DNA from: Xiheicaenibacterium sp046351325
Lineage (GTDB): Bacteria; Myxococcota_A; Polyangia; Polyangiales; Polyangiaceae
Length of the DNA: 64,000 nucleotides
Assembly: GCA_046351325.1 (NCBI GenBank)
Contig: JAXLYR010000005.1
Location: forward strand, 1-64,000
Reading direction: 5' to 3'
Position numbers and translations under genes: made by a program. Below the pieces are notes generated by a model. The model searched no databases. It was given only the letters and a program-made list of their open reading frames with translations, and was not told the origin of the DNA. Of this stretch, positions 1-8,661 are shown one piece after another (position 1 is the stretch's first letter; each line of letters opens with the position of its first letter).

Positions 1-181
1 GAGTCGGCGCCCCGCCGCCCCCATCCCCCCCGACGCCCCCGGCGCCGCCGTCGTCACCAGCACCCCCGCAAGCGGCGAGGACCAGGACGCCCGCGAGAAA
101 CGCCGTCGAGATCGTGGACCGAGACCCGATCCACGGTCGTGAACCGCCCGTCGCCGGATCCGAAAAGCTGCGGTTACGCAT
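1..181 (-). CDS. Gly-rich lipoprotein, N-terminal part (runs off the left edge)
   Basis: Not in any named family I recognise. Reading the minus strand from an ATG at 181, 60 codons stay open to the window edge. The product starts MRNRSFSDPATGG, has a hydrophobic segment ending in a lipobox (LVLAAC), and continues into a Gly/Asp-rich linker (GGAGDDGGAGGVGGG). This is the usual N-terminus of myxobacterial surface or periplasmic lipoproteins. The ATG is chosen because no other start lies in frame before the signal peptide. The true function lies outside the window. A Fur-like palindrome starts 13 bp upstream of the start codon, so iron-dependent control is possible. Confidence 0.6.
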   Translation of the reverse strand, partial: MRNRSFSDPATGGSRPWIGSRSTISTAFLAGVLVLAACGGAGDDGGAGGVGGDGGGGAPT

Positions 182-193
182 CGCCCGTTCTTA

Positions 194-216
194 ATAATGA
201 AATGCATTTTCATTAT
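194..216. promoter_or_regulatory. AT-rich palindrome resembling a Fur box
   Basis: A perfect inverted repeat with 9-bp arms (ATAATGAAA / TTTCATTAT) around a 5-bp centre (TGCAT), conspicuous in very GC-rich DNA. It resembles the ATGAAAAT-N-ATTTTCAT style Fur box described for deltaproteobacterial relatives. It sits just upstream of the lipoprotein start at 181, where an operator overlapping a promoter would be expected. The regulator is inferred, not shown. Confidence 0.5.
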
Positions 217-280
217 CAAGAAGAAAGGGGACGCCCAGCTCCGCCCGAGGAAATGGCCTCGAAAGGCGCCGGCACACCAC

Positions 281-676
281 TCAGCCAGGAGCAGAGTGGG
301 CAGCTGAGCCAGGAACAGAGTGGGCAGCTGGACTCATCACCACTGGCCGCACCGGCTCTTGGGGGCGGAGGGTCTGATTCACGAACGTAGTGACCTCGCG
401 GAAGCGAACGAACTGGGCAGTCGGGACCACTACGAGCCAATCGAGCTCATCCGTCGAGTCGAAGTCGAATACCGGATCAGGCCCGCCCTTGGCGGCGTCG
501 TGAAGCACCAAATAGAAGTGTGGCGCCGCGAGACGGTTACGGCGACTGAGCACGGCGCGACGGATGCCCTCCCAAGGCGTTACGCGCACACGACCTATCA
601 GGGTGTTGCGGATTGTTACGCCGCCCACATCGATGGTTACGATCCCGTTCTCCCCGGAAACACGAGAAAGGTGCAT
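281..676 (-). CDS. Small hypothetical protein
   Basis: I do not recognise a family. The 131-aa product (start MHLSRVSGENG) looks like a real soluble protein: beta-rich (IVTIDVGGVTIRN), then a PWEGIRRAV segment and a FDFDSTDELDWLVVV segment. It is predicted cytoplasmic, with no signal peptide or membrane helix. A GTG start at 742 would add 22 basic residues but would crowd the divergent gene at 766, so the internal ATG is preferred. The last residues (AAHSVPG / AAHSAPG) are encoded by a 24-bp tandem duplication that ends in the stop codon, so the C-terminus has been extended by local repeat expansion. Confidence 0.5.
   Translation of the reverse strand: MHLSRVSGENGIVTIDVGGVTIRNTLIGRVRVTPWEGIRRAVLSRRNRLAAPHFYLVLHDAAKGGPDPVFDFDSTDELDWLVVVPTAQFVRFREVTTFVNQTLRPQEPVRPVVMSPAAHSVPGSAAHSAPG
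283..330. repeat. 24-bp tandem direct repeat, two copies
   Basis: Two adjacent 24-bp copies (283-306 and 307-330) differ at one base. Each contains CAGAGTGGGCAGCTG. The length is a multiple of three, and on the minus strand the repeat encodes the duplicated C-terminal octapeptide of the small protein ending at 281. Confidence 0.85.
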
Positions 677-765
677 GGTTGTTACGCCCCGGCGCAGCGC
701 TTTGCACTGGCCGGGCCAGCCTTTGAAACGTTCCCGAAACACGATCCCTTCATCCTCGGGGTGGC

Positions 766-2211
766 GTGAATCTCGACGACTACGAGCTTGGCGGGTTCTA
801 CGACGAGATGTTCGAGGGTCCCGGCGTCACACGCCCGGAGACTGCGGTGCTCGCGAGGCGACTCGCCGCATTGCCGGACAGCGAGGTGCGCTCGAGGCAG
901 ACCGCCGCAGAGCGCGCGCTCTTGGCTCGCGGCATCACGTTCGCCGTGTATGGCAGTGACGCGGGCGCCGAGAAGATCTTTCCGTTCGACATCATCCCTC
1001 GCGTCGTCGGCGCGCGAGAGTGGAGCTTGATCGAGCGCGGCCTCGTGCAGCGCGTGCGAGCGCTCAACCTGTTCGTCGCGGACATCTATGGTCCTCAGCG
1101 CATCCTCGAGGCCGGGATCGTCCCGCGCGCCCTCATCGAGACCGCCAAAGGCTACCTGCGCCCCTGCAGGGGTATCCGTCCTCCGCGCGGGGTCTATTGC
1201 CATGTCGTCGGCACCGATTTGGTCCGCGACAAAGACGGGCAGATCTACGTCCTCGAGGACAACCTGCGTTGTCCGAGCGGCGTCTCCTACGTGCTCGAGA
1301 ACCGCCGAGTCATGAAGAGGACGCTGCCCAAGGTCTTCGCCGAGCTCAAGGTCCGACCGGTAGACGTATATCCGTCGCGGCTGCTCTCGATGCTCCAGGG
1401 CCTGTCCCGCGCGTCCAACCCGACCGTCGTCGTCCTGACTCCGGGGGTCTTCAATTCGGCTTATTTCGAGCACTCGTTCCTCGCGCAGCAGATGGGCGTG
1501 GAGCTCGTCGAGGGGCGCGATCTCGTCGTGAGCGACGGGCGCGTCGCGATGCGCTCGACGCGCGGCTTGACCCCTGTCGACGTGATCTACCGGCGTATCG
1601 ACGACACCTTCCTCGACCCCGTAGAGCTCAACCCGGACTCGATGCTGGGTGTCCCGGGCCTGCTCGAAGTCTATCGCCGAGGGCGCGTGGCCCTCGCCAA
1701 CGCGCCGGGCTGCGGCGTTGCGGACGACAAAGTCCTCTACACCTATGTCCCGGACATCATCCGCTATTACCTGAACGAAGAGGCCTTGCTGCCCAACGTC
1801 CCGACGTTCCGCTGCGAGGAGCCCAGCGCGCGGAGCCACGTGCTCGCCAATCTGGAGAAGATGGTCGTCAAGGCAGCGAACGAATCGGGCGGCTACGGCA
1901 TGCTGATCGGGCCGCACGCGACGCGCGCCGAGGTCGAGGAGTTCCGCGCCAAGATCCTCGCGAACCCCCGCGACTACATCGCTCAACCCCTCCTCTCGCT
2001 GTCGCGCGTGCCGACGCTGATCGAGGGCGGGATCGCCGGTCGCCACGTCGATCTCCGCCCTTATGTGCTCAACGGCGGTGAGGACATCTTCGTCCTACCG
2101 GGCGGGCTCACCCGAGTCGCGCTCAAGCCGGGCTCCACCGTCGTCAACTCGTCACAAGGCGGCGGGAGCAAAGACACTTGGGTCCTCGCCGAGGAGGGAG
2201 CGACGTGCTGA
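766..2211 (+). CDS. Circularly permuted ATP-grasp protein
   Basis: 481 aa from GTG. Matches the circularly permuted ATP-grasp family (DUF404/DUF407), whose members probably form amide or peptide bonds using ATP; substrates are generally unknown. The N-terminus (YDEMFEGPGVTRPE) is the typical opening of the family. Downstream motifs include EDNLRCPSGVSYVLENR and VVKAANESGGYGM. The length is normal and the product is predicted cytoplasmic. It overlaps the start of the alpha-E gene by a few bases, so the two are translationally coupled. This pairing, with a transglutaminase-like protein nearby (here convergent at 3231), is the usual genomic association of the family. No substrate peptide gene was seen. 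Confidence 0.9.
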   Translation: MNLDDYELGGFYDEMFEGPGVTRPETAVLARRLAALPDSEVRSRQTAAERALLARGITFAVYGSDAGAEKIFPFDIIPRVVGAREWSLIERGLVQRVRALNLFVADIYGPQRILEAGIVPRALIETAKGYLRPCRGIRPPRGVYCHVVGTDLVRDKDGQIYVLEDNLRCPSGVSYVLENRRVMKRTLPKVFAELKVRPVDVYPSRLLSMLQGLSRASNPTVVVLTPGVFNSAYFEHSFLAQQMGVELVEGRDLVVSDGRVAMRSTRGLTPVDVIYRRIDDTFLDPVELNPDSMLGVPGLLEVYRRGRVALANAPGCGVADDKVLYTYVPDIIRYYLNEEALLPNVPTFRCEEPSARSHVLANLEKMVVKAANESGGYGMLIGPHATRAEVEEFRAKILANPRDYIAQPLLSLSRVPTLIEGGIAGRHVDLRPYVLNGGEDIFVLPGGLTRVALKPGSTVVNSSQGGGSKDTWVLAEEGATC

Positions 2212-3221
2212 GCCGCGTGGCCGATGCCATCTACTGGATGAACCGCTACGTCGAGCGCGCCGAGAACGTGGCGCGCTTCGTCGACGTGAACCTGCACCTG
2301 TCGCTCGACTTCCCCGAGGCGGACGCCCAATGGGAGCCGCTCGTCGCGACCACTGGTGACTCGGACGCGTACTTCGCCCGCTATTCCAGAATCAGCCGCG
2401 AGGACGTATTGCGGTTCTTGGCGTTCGATCGCGACAACGCCAACTCGATCGTCTCGACGCTGGCGTTCGCCAGGGAGAACGCGCGCAGCGTGCGAGAGGC
2501 CATATCGTCCGAGGTCTGGGAGCAGGTCAATCGGTCCTATTGGATGGTCACGGAGGCCGCCAAAGAGGAGTCGGTGCTCGCTGCTCCGCACGACTTCTTC
2601 ACGATGGTGAAGCAGGCCTCGCACCTCTTCGTGGGCACGATGGACCTCACGATGACGCACAACGAGGGCTGGCATTTCGGCCGGCTCGGTCGCCTCATCG
2701 AGCGCGCGGACAAGACCTCGCGGATCCTCGACGTCAAATCGGACATGCTCGCCGAGGCCGAGCGAAATCCCTCGGCCGCCGACGAGCTTCACTGGGCTGC
2801 GCTGTTGCGCTCCGCGAGCGCGTTCGAGATGTACCGAAAGGCCTGCGGCAACGTCGTCGCCGCGCGCGCGGTGGAGTTCCTCCTGCTCGAGGAGAGCTTC
2901 CCGCGATCTGTCCTCTACTGTCTCAAGAAGGCCGATCGCTCGATGCACGCGATCACCGGGACGCAGGTCGGGACGTGGACGCGCGAGCCGGAGCGCGTGC
3001 TCGGGCGGCTGCAGGCCGACCTCGCTTATGCGGTAATGACCGAGGTGTTCGCGCGGGGCCTGCACGACTTCATCGACGACTTTCAGCTGCGGCTGAACGC
3101 GGTGAGCGACGCGATCACGGCGTCCTTCTTCGCTGTTCGACCCGACGAGCGCCGTCGGACGCTACCCCCTAATTGGGGGGGTGAGTCGAGCGCCCAAATC
3201 AATTCGAGCGGCGCCGAATAG
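2205..3221 (+). CDS. Alpha-E domain-containing protein (DUF403)
   Basis: 338 aa from a GTG at 2205 that overlaps the ATP-grasp stop. The GAGGAGGGA at 2191-2199 is a good ribosome binding site, and the product then opens VLSRVADAIYWMNRYVERAEN, the family hallmark. The protein is all-alpha and cytoplasmic. Its biochemical role is unknown, but it co-occurs almost invariably with circularly permuted ATP-grasp proteins, so it is inferred to be a partner of that ligase. A longer start at 2178 is possible but not supported by the family N-terminus. The gene ends 10 bp before the convergent transglutaminase gene. Confidence 0.9.
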   Translation: MLSRVADAIYWMNRYVERAENVARFVDVNLHLSLDFPEADAQWEPLVATTGDSDAYFARYSRISREDVLRFLAFDRDNANSIVSTLAFARENARSVREAISSEVWEQVNRSYWMVTEAAKEESVLAAPHDFFTMVKQASHLFVGTMDLTMTHNEGWHFGRLGRLIERADKTSRILDVKSDMLAEAERNPSAADELHWAALLRSASAFEMYRKACGNVVAARAVEFLLLEESFPRSVLYCLKKADRSMHAITGTQVGTWTREPERVLGRLQADLAYAVMTEVFARGLHDFIDDFQLRLNAVSDAITASFFAVRPDERRRTLPPNWGGESSAQINSSGAE

Positions 3222-3230
3222 CCGATAGCG

Positions 3231-4994
3231 TCAGAGCGGTAGAGGCTCGCTGTCGACCCGCACCTCGACCTCGAGGGTCTCGCCGCCGCCGCCGACGTAG
3301 AGCGTCCCCGAGGTCGGCGTCGCGTCGACGAACGTGCGGCCGACGGACACGCGCACGTGATCCGTCTGCGTGACGGTGCCGTTCGTGGGGTCGAAGCCGC
3401 GCCAACCCACCTCGGGGAGATAGACCTGTACCCACGCGTGCGAGGCCTCACCCATGCGGTGATTCGCGTGCTTCGGGCCCGTAAAGACATATCCGCAGAC
3501 GTACCGCGCGGGGACCCCGAGGAGGCGCGCGAGACAGAGGAACAGGTTGGTGAAGTCCTGACAGACGCCGCGTCGCTGGGAGTAGACGTCCCACGGGGTC
3601 GTGTGGAGCGTCGTTGTCCCAGGGCGATAGGCGTACTCCTTGAAGATGGAGCGATTGAGGTCCAGCAGCGTGTCCAATAGGTCGTAGTCGTTGCGCTCGA
3701 CGAAGGTCATCGCGTAGCTCGCGAGCTCGAGCAGCTGGGACTCGGGCAGCTCCGGGGGCAAGAGATAGGGCTGGAGCATGTGGCGCTGCCAAGGCATCCA
3801 GACGAGCGGGATGGTGGTGCGCTTGCGGACCGCGGCGAAGGACAGCGGATCAGCGTCGTAGTTGTCGACGATGGACCGCGCGTCGATCGCGAGCTCGGTA
3901 AAGGGGGTATCGATGTCGATGCGCCGCGCGCGATTGCCGAATACGTCCTCGAACTCGCGCGCGACGTTGTCGACGCTCACCGTGAGCGCGAACGAGCGCA
4001 GGCGCTGGAGTCGGTCGTCCGCGGGCTCGAGCCGCAGCAGGTGAGAGGAGCGCTCGACCGCGCGCTGGTATCGATAGACGGTGTGATGTCGAACGAGCAG
4101 GCGCTGCGGCTGGGCCTCGATCAGGCGGCGCGCCGCGGGCCGAACGCTGGAAGGTGGCGTCGACGGAGCGCGCTGCGTGGATACGGTCGTCGACGGGTCG
4201 GCCGCGAGCTCGGCGATGACGGCGCCCTGACGCACGACGAGGAGCGACCCTGGCGACAGCGCACGCCAGCGGGCGCTGGAGACTCCGGAGAGCTCGAGCG
4301 GGCTCGACGAGACGATGACCCCCTTGCGGTTGATCGTGCCGCGCGCTGTGAGGTCGAGCGAGAGGTCCGCGTCGGTCAGCGCGACGCGCTCGTAAGGGGG
4401 AACGAGCTCGAGCACGTGCAGCGCGTCGTCCGCGCGCCGATCCGAATAGGCGAAGAGGTCGCGGCCGTCGGTGAGCGCGAGGGACATGCCACCATGAGCG
4501 TTGAGCTCGCGCAGCCAAGCGTGGAGTGTGCTTGACCCTATATCTGCGAGGCTGCGTTTACCGGCGGCGAGCGCTCGATTGAGGATCTCGCAGAAGACGA
4601 GCTCGCTGTCGGTCGCGCCGACGGGCTCGTAAATCGCTGGAGCGCTGAGGGAGAATCGCCGCTCGAGCGACCCTGCGTGCGCGAGGGTCAAGTCGCGACC
4701 GCCCAGACTGCGCACGAAGGGCTGCGTGTTGGCGTCCGTGTTGCGGCCCCAGGTCGCGGTCCGAATATGGATGACGAAGAGCGTGGACTCGAGGTGTTTC
4801 CAGACGCGGATGATCTCGCTGCGGATGCTGCCGTGATGCGGGGCCGGCTCTTTGAGCACCTGCGCGGCGGGCTCGCCTGTCGCGTAGAACGCCAATCCCC
4901 AGCCGTCGGGCAACCGCGAACCGAGGGTCAAGCAGCGCAAGTCGAACGACGGAGCGAGATCCCCCTCGAACGACATAGCGAGCATGTTCGGCAT
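3231..4994 (-). CDS. Fusion of a class II amidotransferase-like domain and a transglutaminase
   Basis: 587 aa. Residues 1 to about 250 resemble class II glutamine amidotransferases: HIRTATWGRNTDANTQPF matches the Arg loop and TDSELVF the Asp site. However, the start is MPNMLAMSF where the family has M-C-x-L, and the oxyanion motif HNG reads HAG. The nucleophile Cys and the oxyanion Asn are therefore both absent. The C-terminal half is a transglutaminase-like domain with its usual N-terminal beta region (HHTVYRYQRAV) and a complete triad: Cys near 475 (RRGVCQDF), His near 518 (SHAWVQVY) and Asp near 533 (GFDPTNG). No signal peptide, so cytoplasmic. It faces the ATP-grasp/alpha-E pair and probably works with it. 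Transglutaminase-type proteolysis or transfer is expected; the substrate is unknown. Confidence 0.85.
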   Translation of the reverse strand: MPNMLAMSFEGDLAPSFDLRCLTLGSRLPDGWGLAFYATGEPAAQVLKEPAPHHGSIRSEIIRVWKHLESTLFVIHIRTATWGRNTDANTQPFVRSLGGRDLTLAHAGSLERRFSLSAPAIYEPVGATDSELVFCEILNRALAAGKRSLADIGSSTLHAWLRELNAHGGMSLALTDGRDLFAYSDRRADDALHVLELVPPYERVALTDADLSLDLTARGTINRKGVIVSSSPLELSGVSSARWRALSPGSLLVVRQGAVIAELAADPSTTVSTQRAPSTPPSSVRPAARRLIEAQPQRLLVRHHTVYRYQRAVERSSHLLRLEPADDRLQRLRSFALTVSVDNVAREFEDVFGNRARRIDIDTPFTELAIDARSIVDNYDADPLSFAAVRKRTTIPLVWMPWQRHMLQPYLLPPELPESQLLELASYAMTFVERNDYDLLDTLLDLNRSIFKEYAYRPGTTTLHTTPWDVYSQRRGVCQDFTNLFLCLARLLGVPARYVCGYVFTGPKHANHRMGEASHAWVQVYLPEVGWRGFDPTNGTVTQTDHVRVSVGRTFVDATPTSGTLYVGGGGETLEVEVRVDSEPLPL

Positions 4995-5053
4995 GCGACG
5001 CGCAGTCTACATCGAGTTCGGCATTGCCACAGCTCGAGCGCCTGCGCGCCGAA

Positions 5054-6289
5054 TCAAAACGTGATGGGGCGCTCGGTCCACTCGATGGGATTCTTCGCCC
5101 CGGGCGCGCCCAAGACGACACGCCGAGAGCCTGGCGCGCCGACGATCTGGTAAGGCCACGCGCCGCCGCCGCCGTCGGACCAAGTCAGGTAGAACATGCC
5201 GTCTCCTGCGGTCCAGTTGCCGGTCCGCTCGTCGTTCGACTGAGAGGCATATCCGGCGCTCCAACTCGGGTCTCCGTAGGAGTCTTTACCCCGGAAGTTG
5301 CCGGCTCCCTCGTAGTTCGCGCGCTCGCGAACGACGCCGTCCGCGCCGAGGTGGATGACCTTGCGGGTCTCGTGGCTGGTGCTCCCGCCCGAGATCATCG
5401 AGCTCGAGGCCCTGAAGGTCCACGAGTGCCACGTGCCGACGAGCGCGGGGTCGCGCCGGCCCTCGCCCTTCCTGAAAGAGAGGAAGATCGCGGCGAGTCC
5501 CTCGAGGCGAACGTCGATCCGCTGCTGCTCACCAGCGCCGATGATGCCGGCGAGCGCGCCGTCGACGAGCCGCAGATAGGCCACGGCCGATATGGGATTA
5601 CCGGTCATCGGATCTCGCCCGGCCCAGAGCACCCGAATACCGTCTCCGCTGGCAGTCGGCGCGCCAGGAGGCCCCAACGTGGGAATGACCTGTCGCAGGA
5701 GGCCGTCGACGCGAGCGAGCACGAGCGGCTCGTCGGGGCGCGTGACGCCCGGCGCGGCCTGCGCCGCGACCAGATAAACCTCGGCGGGGCCACGCGGCGT
5801 ATAGGCTCTATCGGGAGGGATGAGCTCGAGCCCCAATTGGGTTTGCGTGACTTGCCACCCGCGCGGCAATCGCATCTCGCCGCCAGTCGGATGTCGATAG
5901 GTGGTCGAGCCGTCGTCCCATGGCGGATGGGCCGCGGGCTCGGTCTTCGGTGGGGGCGCGGCGGGCTGCGCTGCAGGCTGCGCGGTCGCCGGCGGCGCGC
6001 CGGCAGTTCGACCCGTGAGCGGATTGCCACGCTTCACGGTGCTCTTCGACAGGCGAAAGACCTCGCCGTCGGACTCCACTACGAGCTCGCCATCCACTAA
6101 CTTCGCTGTAAGTGAATAGAGCGCTCCGTCGGATTCGAAGCCGGCAGTCAGCGCCCCGCCCGCGACGACGCCGCGAACCGGATAAGCCGAATGGTCGATC
6201 AAGAGGACACCGGCGACGCGGTCGCCCTGGACCGCGCCGAGCTCGAGCACGACGTCGCGACCCTCCCAGCGACCGGCGAGGCTGTCCAT
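5054..6289 (-). CDS. Hypothetical beta-rich protein
   Basis: 411 aa from ATG; no named family recognised. An N-terminal part (MDSLAGRWEGRDVVLELG) and a C-terminal part (GTWHSWTF, then GNWTAGDGMFYLTWSDGGG and YQIVG) both look like lipocalin-type beta barrels. A Pro/Ala-rich linker and a central segment (MRLPRGWQVTQTQLGLELIPP) separate them; the centre resembles modules that score the effect of large-amplitude coefficients in secreted proteins, but I cannot name it. No signal peptide is visible. It lies 3 bp downstream of the lipoprotein gene at 6293 and is probably co-transcribed with it. Confidence 0.65.
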   Translation of the reverse strand: MDSLAGRWEGRDVVLELGAVQGDRVAGVLLIDHSAYPVRGVVAGGALTAGFESDGALYSLTAKLVDGELVVESDGEVFRLSKSTVKRGNPLTGRTAGAPPATAQPAAQPAAPPPKTEPAAHPPWDDGSTTYRHPTGGEMRLPRGWQVTQTQLGLELIPPDRAYTPRGPAEVYLVAAQAAPGVTRPDEPLVLARVDGLLRQVIPTLGPPGAPTASGDGIRVLWAGRDPMTGNPISAVAYLRLVDGALAGIIGAGEQQRIDVRLEGLAAIFLSFRKGEGRRDPALVGTWHSWTFRASSSMISGGSTSHETRKVIHLGADGVVRERANYEGAGNFRGKDSYGDPSWSAGYASQSNDERTGNWTAGDGMFYLTWSDGGGGAWPYQIVGAPGSRRVVLGAPGAKNPIEWTERPITF

Positions 6290-6292
6290 CGC

Positions 6293-6967
6293 CTATTTCG
6301 AGCGCTGCAATCCCTGCAGACTGAAGGACCCGTTGACGCGAACGACGTCCTCGTCCTTTTCGCCCTTCGTCAGGATGACGTCCTCGAGCGTGAGGGAGAC
6401 GGTGTCGGCGGTGATCGCCAGGATCTTGATCGAGCCGCAGGTCGGCTTCTTCGCCGTGTCACATCGGTCCGAAGTCCACCCGGTGAGGTTGGCGAGGTTG
6501 CCGCTGCCCTTCTCGGCTTCGGTGTATTCGACGCGGACTGAGGGCTTCGCCGAGCGGGGCTTGATTTCGACTTTGTCACCAGCCTTGGGCTCACCCTCGA
6601 ACTCGAGGACGATTGCCTGATAAGGACTCGTCGTGTTGCTGCCGAGGGGCTGCGTGCGCGCCGCCAAAGAGAGATCGCCGTCGGAGACCTCTCCGGTCCA
6701 CTCCACGACAGCTTTGAAGGGGCCGAGCTTGGCGGTGCCCTTCGCCTCGTTCGCGATGGTGAGGTCCAGTGTCCCGGACACGACGACCTTGTCGGGTGGC
6801 TTGGCCGAGCTCGCAGACGGCGGAGCTGTCGTCCCCGTCGCGCTGGATTTGGCAGTTGGTGGGGTCGGAGGTCCGTTCTCGTTCTTCGACGAACAACCGA
6901 GAAGCGCGAACGCCGCGACGAGGGGTAGCAACAATCCGGTTTGTCGTCTCAAGGTGCTTGCTGGCAT
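6293..6967 (-). CDS. Hypothetical lipoprotein
   Basis: 224 aa from the ATG at 6967 (MPASTLRRQTG), which places a proper signal peptide ending in a lipobox (FALLGC) at the N-terminus. A start at 7003 would put 12 extra residues in front. After a Ser/Thr/Pro-rich tether, the mature part carries a beta-rich domain (VVSGTLDLTIANEAKG, then VSLTLEDVILTKG). It is probably an envelope protein of unknown role. It forms a two-gene unit with the hypothetical protein that follows. Confidence 0.65.
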   Translation of the reverse strand: MPASTLRRQTGLLLPLVAAFALLGCSSKNENGPPTPPTAKSSATGTTAPPSASSAKPPDKVVVSGTLDLTIANEAKGTAKLGPFKAVVEWTGEVSDGDLSLAARTQPLGSNTTSPYQAIVLEFEGEPKAGDKVEIKPRSAKPSVRVEYTEAEKGSGNLANLTGWTSDRCDTAKKPTCGSIKILAITADTVSLTLEDVILTKGEKDEDVVRVNGSFSLQGLQRSK

Positions 6968-7018
6968 CCTAAGGCACCCGCCTGCGCGCCCGCCAGTCAG
7001 CACCTCACCGGAGTCGAC

Positions 7019-8599
7019 TCAGCCGCTCGACCTATTCCGAGACAGGTAGTGTGACTCGAGCGCGTCGAGCAGCCCATCCATGGTGCTCGTCGTCGCCGTT
7101 ACCGCGACGTTCAGACCATGCCGACGCGCCGTCTCGGTGGTGATGTGTCCGATGCTGGCGAGGGTCACGCTCGCGAGGGAGGTCTGCGCCGACAGGTCTC
7201 CGCCGAGGAGGTCGACGAGCGCGTCAGCGATGGAGCTCGAGGTCAGGAGGACGACGTCGACCGCAGCGCCGCGCCCGAGCCACTCTCGCAGCTCGTCCGC
7301 GCGCTCGCGTGACGCGCGACGTGTCTCGTACACGGGGACGACCTCGACCGTGCAACCTGCGGCGGCGAGCGCGCCAGGCAGGGCCTCCCGCGCGACGAGC
7401 GCGCGCGGGATGAGCACGCGCGCACCAGCCGCGGCTCCGCCTCGGTCTCGCTGAAGGCGCTCGAGAACTGCCGCCGCCAACGCGTCGCCGTGGAAGGCCG
7501 TCGGAACCAAGTCGGCGCGGACCCCATGGCGAGCGAGGGCACGCGCGGTCCCGTCCCCGATCGCGGCGACCGTCGCTCGCCCGAACGCGCGCGCGTCGCG
7601 GCCCGCGCTGGAGATCGCCTCGAAGAACCGATCGACGCCGTTCTCGCTGGTGAACGCGACGAGATCGTAGGTGCTCAAACGATTGACCGCCTCCGTGACG
7701 AGCCCCGGATCCGGCGGGGGCCCGAACTCGATGAGCGGCAGCTCGATCGGCTGGGCGCCGCGGCGCAGGAGGTCGCTCGTGACGCCCTCGGCTTGGTGAG
7801 CCGCTCGCGTCACGAGGACGCGCTTGCCGAAGAGCGGCTGTCGATCGAACCACGCGAGCGCCGAGCGCAAGCGAACCACCTCTCCGACGACGACGAGCGC
7901 AGGTGAGAAGAGGGGCGCGTGCGCCGCGCGCTCGGCGATGTCGGCGAGCGTCCCCTCGACGACGAGCTGATCGGGGCGCGTGCCGCCGCTCACGATCATG
8001 ACCGGGGTCTCCGCGGGTCGGCCGGCGTCGCGAATCAGCGACTCGGCGATCGACGCGACCTTGCCGAGGCCCATGAAGATCGCGAGCGAGCCGCGGACGC
8101 CCGCGAGCTCGCGGAAGTCGAACGGCGCGCCTTTGCGGGTCGTCGCGCTCACGAAGACGACGCTCGAGGCGAAGTCGCGGTGGGTAAGACTTACACCCGC
8201 GTAAGCGCTCGCGCCGACGGCGCTGGTCACTCCGGGGACGACCTCGAAGCGCACCCCCGCCGCCGCGAGGGCCTCCGCTTCTTCGGAGCCGCGACCGAAC
8301 AAATAGGGATCTCCGCCCTTCAGCCGGACGACGGATTTGCCCTCGCGCGCGAGCTCGACGAGGCGCTCGTCGATCGCCGACTGACGCAGCTGCTTCGCCG
8401 CGGGCTCGCGACCTCGCTTACCGACGTATTCGACGAGCGCGCCCGGTCGCGCGAGCGCCAGCAGCGCGCGAGGCGCGAGCTCGTCGTGGAGGATCGCGTC
8501 GGCCTCGCGGAGCAAGTCGCGACCGCGCACCGTCACCAACTCCGGATCTCCGGGGCCTGCCCCCACGAGGTAGACCGTGCCCGCTCGCGCCTTGACCAT
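7019..8599 (-). CDS. cobA: Uroporphyrinogen-III C-methyltransferase / uroporphyrinogen-III synthase fusion (CobA-HemD)
   Basis: 526 aa with two enzymes of tetrapyrrole synthesis. Residues 1-245 are the SAM-dependent methyltransferase that makes precorrin-2: VYLVGAGPGDPELVTVRG, then VVRLKGGDPYLFGRG and VVPGVTSAVGASAYAGVSLTHR are the family signatures. Residues 255-515 are HemD (KRVLVTRAAHQAEGVTSDLL), which closes hydroxymethylbilane to uroporphyrinogen III. The fusion channels flux toward siroheme or cobalamin while still serving heme. hemB lies only 1.7 kb away on the other strand, so part of the heme pathway is clustered here. Confidence 0.93.
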   Translation of the reverse strand: MVKARAGTVYLVGAGPGDPELVTVRGRDLLREADAILHDELAPRALLALARPGALVEYVGKRGREPAAKQLRQSAIDERLVELAREGKSVVRLKGGDPYLFGRGSEEAEALAAAGVRFEVVPGVTSAVGASAYAGVSLTHRDFASSVVFVSATTRKGAPFDFRELAGVRGSLAIFMGLGKVASIAESLIRDAGRPAETPVMIVSGGTRPDQLVVEGTLADIAERAAHAPLFSPALVVVGEVVRLRSALAWFDRQPLFGKRVLVTRAAHQAEGVTSDLLRRGAQPIELPLIEFGPPPDPGLVTEAVNRLSTYDLVAFTSENGVDRFFEAISSAGRDARAFGRATVAAIGDGTARALARHGVRADLVPTAFHGDALAAAVLERLQRDRGGAAAGARVLIPRALVAREALPGALAAAGCTVEVVPVYETRRASRERADELREWLGRGAAVDVVLLTSSSIADALVDLLGGDLSAQTSLASVTLASIGHITTETARRHGLNVAVTATTSTMDGLLDALESHYLSRNRSSG

Positions 8600-8661
8600 G
8601 ACGGCCCTTTAGCCCCGCTGAGCCCGAATTTTGAGGGCAAAGGCGCGTCCGCGGGTGTCTC

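Noticed and set aside
3165..3181. CCCCC-TAATT-GGGGG hairpin at the end of the alpha-E gene
   Set aside because: It lies inside the coding sequence and has no T-tract, so it is not a convincing terminator.
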